Part shown: one piece after another, positions 13,908 through 16,350 of the stretch
How the letters are laid out: the number at the start of each line of letters is the position of its first letter
How positions within the stretch are numbered: the first letter of the stretch is position 1
Source: Marine group II euryarchaeote REDSEA-S43_B8
Lineage (GTDB): Archaea > Thermoplasmatota > Poseidoniia > Poseidoniales > Thalassarchaeaceae
Direction: 5' to 3'
NCBI GenBank assembly: GCA_001629235.1
Contig: LUSA01000021.1
Span: forward strand, 1-16,350
Length of the DNA stretch: 16,350 nt
Translations under genes and position numbers: made by a program
Notes under the pieces: generated by a model
What the model was told of the DNA's origin: nothing
What the model saw: the letters and a program-made list of their open reading frames with translations, nothing else
The model's database searches: none

Positions 13908-14829
13908 CCTCTTCTTCTCCTGTAGAGAAAGAATAGTGAAAATATCAGAATTGCTCCTCCCAAACCTACTCCAATCAACAAACTCTGATTCTCCTCGGTA
14001 ATGCCCAAGTCTTCAAGAAAAGTTCCATTCACATCCAAACCAACAGATGGAACCACGGTCTCCTTCTCATTAACAGTGAGCGAGAAAGCAAACTCGCTAG
14101 AACATCCCCAGTTCGGATCCGTCATTTCATCTACTACGATTAGACAACCCTCCCATTTGCTCTGAAGATTGGAGGGGGTGGTCAGGACGAAATCACAGTT
14201 GACTGAGCCCATAGGATTCTCCACTCTACAAGTATCTACAGACATATCATTGAACCCAGAGGGCCACATAGTTTCCTGGCTACTCCCCTCCTCAAGGAGG
14301 TGTAGTGAGACTTCCAGAGAGTTCTCTTCGTTGCTGTCGCAACTGTAAACAACCGAGAATAATACATCTTCTCCCGCCTCAGAGAATATCGCAGAAGGAC
14401 CGGATGAAGAGCATACGGTGTATGGTAGAACTTCCACTTCGATCACATCCTCATCGGAGAACCCGAACACACTCACTGGCACTCCGTTCCACTCAGTGAC
14501 TACGACACTCACGTTGATATCATACATCCCGGCTGGAATTTCGCCTGTAGATGCTACAGCAATCTGGAAATCTACAGACTCCCCTCCTTCTACAGTCATG
14601 CTTCCCGGACCAGCTACGTTCAGGTTTCCAGATTGATACGAGATTTCTATACTCTCAGATCCAGAAGTAGGATTCGTCAGTTCGCAATTAACAATTGCTT
14701 GTTTTACGTAACCGAATCCTCGCACTCCACATCGGCCTCGGGTAGAATTTGAGCCGAACCACTGGTCGAAAAGCAGCAGATCAGCATCATAGAGGAAACG
14801 AATATGACAGCCCTACGTCGTATTTTCAC
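13904..14829 (-). pseudogene. Secreted, C-terminally anchored protein, split by a frameshift
   Basis: Two frames make one gene. From a GTG at 14829, 41 codons encode a clear signal peptide: VKIRRRAVIF, hydrophobic core VSSMMLICCF, cleavage-like STSGSA-Q, then ILPEADVECEDSVT. The frame stops with TAA at 14704-14706. The -1 frame continues as VKQAIVNCELTNPTSGSESIEISY and runs about 260 residues to 13904. This mature part is rich in Ser, Glu and Cys, looks like beta-sandwich repeats, and ends with a membrane helix (about 20 residues, SLLIGVGLGGAILIFSLFFLY) and RRRRG, a typical surface-anchor tail. One inserted base near 14704-14707 would rejoin the parts. It may be a sequencing error or a real mutation. 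The downstream frame alone could start only at a GTG (14725) and would lack export. No family was recognised. Confidence 0.72.
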
Positions 14830-14937
14830 AATAATTCCTGAGTTTTAACTATCATAGACATTCGTATCTTTTGCTAACAATTGGTGCGTTTTGCCTCCTC
14901 AAAGCATTCATGTCAGCCTTTCGTGCCGAAAGCCCTC
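14830..14937. promoter_or_regulatory. Divergent promoter region between secreted protein and thermosome genes
   Basis: This 108-bp gap is the largest in the window. It holds A/T-rich stretches AGTTTTAACT (14841-14850, with AGTT/AACT arms forming a small inverted repeat) and, on minus, TCTATGATAG (14849-14858), which is at the right distance to serve the GTG at 14829. A TATA box for the thermosome start cannot be assigned with confidence; if AGTTTTAACT serves it, the leader would be about 60 nt. Confidence 0.35.
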
Positions 14938-16350
14938 ATGGGAGGGGACTCAGATGGACCCAAGGTCGCAATCACCCCACAAAGTACCAAGGTCACCAGC
15001 GGTACCGAGGTCCAAGAGAAGCTCATCGTTGCAGCGAGAGTATTCTCAGATCTTCTGAAGCCAACATTCGGACCCAGAGGTCTAGACAAGATGCTCTACA
15101 AGACGGACGGTACCACAGCAGTCACCAACGACGGAGCGAAGATAGTGGCCGAGCTTCTGGTAAGGCATCCTGCTGCCAAAATGATGGTCTCCATGGCAGA
15201 GTCGCAAGAGGAGGACTGTGGTGACGGGGTAACAACCACGATGCTACTGTGCGGGTCACTGCTAATCGAGGCGAATAACCTGTTCAGGAAGGGCCTCCAC
15301 CCTCTAACCCTGGTCGATGGATACGAATTATCACTCCAGACCGCTAGATTACAGATAGAGTCAGACCTGAGAAAATGCGATGAGAAGAAGCTATTGGAAG
15401 TGGCCGAGACGTCTCTCAGTGGTAAAGTTGCAGACACCGCCCTCGGGTTCTTCCCACCTCTAATTGTCAAGGCTCTCAGCACAGTGTTAGACAACAGGGG
15501 CGAGGCATCTGCCCAACACGTTTCCATGTTCAAGAGCGGAACTGGGAGCATCAGGGACTCTCGATTGGTAAACGGGATTATCCTCCGTAGACGAGTACTG
15601 ATGGACAACCTACCTAACGACTTGCGAGATGCAAAGGTGGTATGTCTAAACGGAGAACTGAAGATTAGAGCAATGTCCAGAGATGCAGAAATGAAAATCA
15701 CGAGTGCTGACGACTTGGACTCGTTCATCGAAGCCGAGAAGGATAGGAAGGAGGAAATTTCCAGAAGTATCCTCGAATCTGGTGCAAGGGTAGTTCTTTG
15801 CTCCGGTGAGATCGATAAGGACGTCCTTCATATGCTCTGCGAGAAATCTGTTCTAGTCGTGGAAGGACTGGACTCTTCTGAATTGAGAAACGCTTCTGGT
15901 GCAACGGGAGCTAGGATAGTGGAAAGCCCGCTAGGTATAGAGGAGTCTGACTTGGGGCAGTGCGGTAGCGCGTCATGGGAGAGGAAGCCAGCTTCTAATG
16001 AGGTAGAAGATGTGATTCGGATTGAGGGATGCCCAAACCCATCAGTTGTGACTATAGAGATAGGAGGTGCAGGTGAGGCAGGTACAGAGGAGGTAATCAG
16101 AGGAATTCACGACTCGCTCAGATCTACTTCCTTAGCACTGAATGAGTACGTCCTTCCGGGCGCAGGATCTATCCACAGCAGAATAGCTCATGCAGTTAGA
16201 TTGGCTTCAGAGAAACAGGCTGGGAGGGAGAGACTTGCAATGGAGGCGTTTGCTAGAGCCATGGAGACGATCCCCTCCACACTTGTTGAGAACGCTGGAG
16301 GGGAGCCGCTGGACCGTATTCTGGAACTAAGATCTACATCACTGGAGGAG
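14938..16350 (+). CDS. Thermosome subunit (group II chaperonin), divergent; cut by window edge
   Basis: I translated 471 codons from ATG 14938 to the right edge. It is a group II chaperonin, the ATP-driven protein-folding ring of archaea. Seen in order are LLKPTFGPRGLDKML (41-53), the nucleotide-site motifs AVTNDGAKIV (61-70) and CGDGVTT (94-100, normally GDGTT), HPAAKMM, an apical domain with NGIILRR, IEAEKDRKEEI and ATGARIVESP, and the hydrolysis-linked aspartate in RGIHDSLR (D392). The glycine motif normally GGGA reads GAGS (408-411), followed by ERLAMEAFARAMETIPSTLVENAGGEPLD. Roughly 70 C-terminal residues are missing. An in-frame TAA at 14875 limits the start; GTG 14923 is a less likely alternative. 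Several key motifs are altered, so this may be a specialised paralogue. Confidence 0.92.
   Translation, partial: MGGDSDGPKVAITPQSTKVTSGTEVQEKLIVAARVFSDLLKPTFGPRGLDKMLYKTDGTTAVTNDGAKIVAELLVRHPAAKMMVSMAESQEEDCGDGVTTTMLLCGSLLIEANNLFRKGLHPLTLVDGYELSLQTARLQIESDLRKCDEKKLLEVAETSLSGKVADTALGFFPPLIVKALSTVLDNRGEASAQHVSMFKSGTGSIRDSRLVNGIILRRRVLMDNLPNDLRDAKVVCLNGELKIRAMSRDAEMKITSADDLDSFIEAEKDRKEEISRSILESGARVVLCSGEIDKDVLHMLCEKSVLVVEGLDSSELRNASGATGARIVESPLGIEESDLGQCGSASWERKPASNEVEDVIRIEGCPNPSVVTIEIGGAGEAGTEEVIRGIHDSLRSTSLALNEYVLPGAGSIHSRIAHAVRLASEKQAGRERLAMEAFARAMETIPSTLVENAGGEPLDRILELRSTSLEE

Noticed and set aside
15096..15728. 210-codon minus-strand open frame inside the thermosome gene
   Set aside because: The plus strand encodes an unmistakable chaperonin here; the antisense frame shows no motif.
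1..16350. CRISPR arrays, insertion sequences, phage genes, toxin-antitoxin or defence systems
   Set aside because: I saw no direct-repeat arrays, terminal inverted repeats, transposase/integrase motifs or defence-type domains on either strand.

Overview
The window reads as a piece of an archaeal chromosome, most likely a planktonic euryarchaeon of the Marine Group II / Poseidoniia type. The evidence for archaea is a group II chaperonin (thermosome) gene, a geranylgeranyl-reductase-type flavoprotein, TATA-like boxes placed about 27 nt upstream of start codons or of the tRNA 5' end (leaderless style), and Shine-Dalgarno motifs of the GGTGG type only in front of genes inside operons. The assignment to Marine Group II is an inference from gene style and not a database result. 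Gene density is very high: no gap exceeds about 110 bases, so no stretch of 300 bases lacks a gene.

Layout. (1) 1-3151, minus strand: geranylgeranyl reductase, a HAD IIA phosphatase that lacks part of its cap, and an MMPL/RND exporter cut by the left edge. (2) 3228-7207, plus strand: cutA, a YczE-like membrane protein, threonine synthase, a Cys/Met-metabolism PLP enzyme (cystathionine gamma-synthase/lyase type) and a LysE/RhtB amino-acid exporter. (3) 7213-9880, minus strand: homoserine-kinase-like APH-fold kinase, MOSC protein, DUF6159-like membrane protein, a 58-aa small membrane protein and tRNA-Leu(GAG). (4) 9914-13447: a surface-glycan-like group with a PAPS sulfotransferase and GT4 glycosyltransferase on plus, then a SAM methyltransferase and a divergent sulfotransferase-like protein on minus. 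(5) 13581-16350: a small three-helix membrane protein (plus), a secreted, C-terminally anchored protein broken by a frameshift (minus), and a divergent thermosome subunit (plus) cut by the right edge.

How the genes work together. Regions 2 and 3 together carry the homoserine branch: a kinase that could make O-phosphohomoserine, threonine synthase that consumes it, a trans-sulfuration-type enzyme that could compete for it, and an exporter for threonine/homoserine-type amino acids. Region 4 looks like a small accessory block for making and sulfating or methylating a surface glycan. Region 1 pairs an ether-lipid saturation enzyme with a transporter of a lipid-exporting superfamily.

I found no CRISPR array, insertion sequence, phage gene or clear defence system. 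The most notable items are the single-base frameshift separating a signal peptide from its secreted protein, an in-frame loss inside the HAD cap, the divergent chaperonin, a sulfotransferase-like protein with a changed P-loop, and a well-supported 58-aa membrane protein that is easy to miss.
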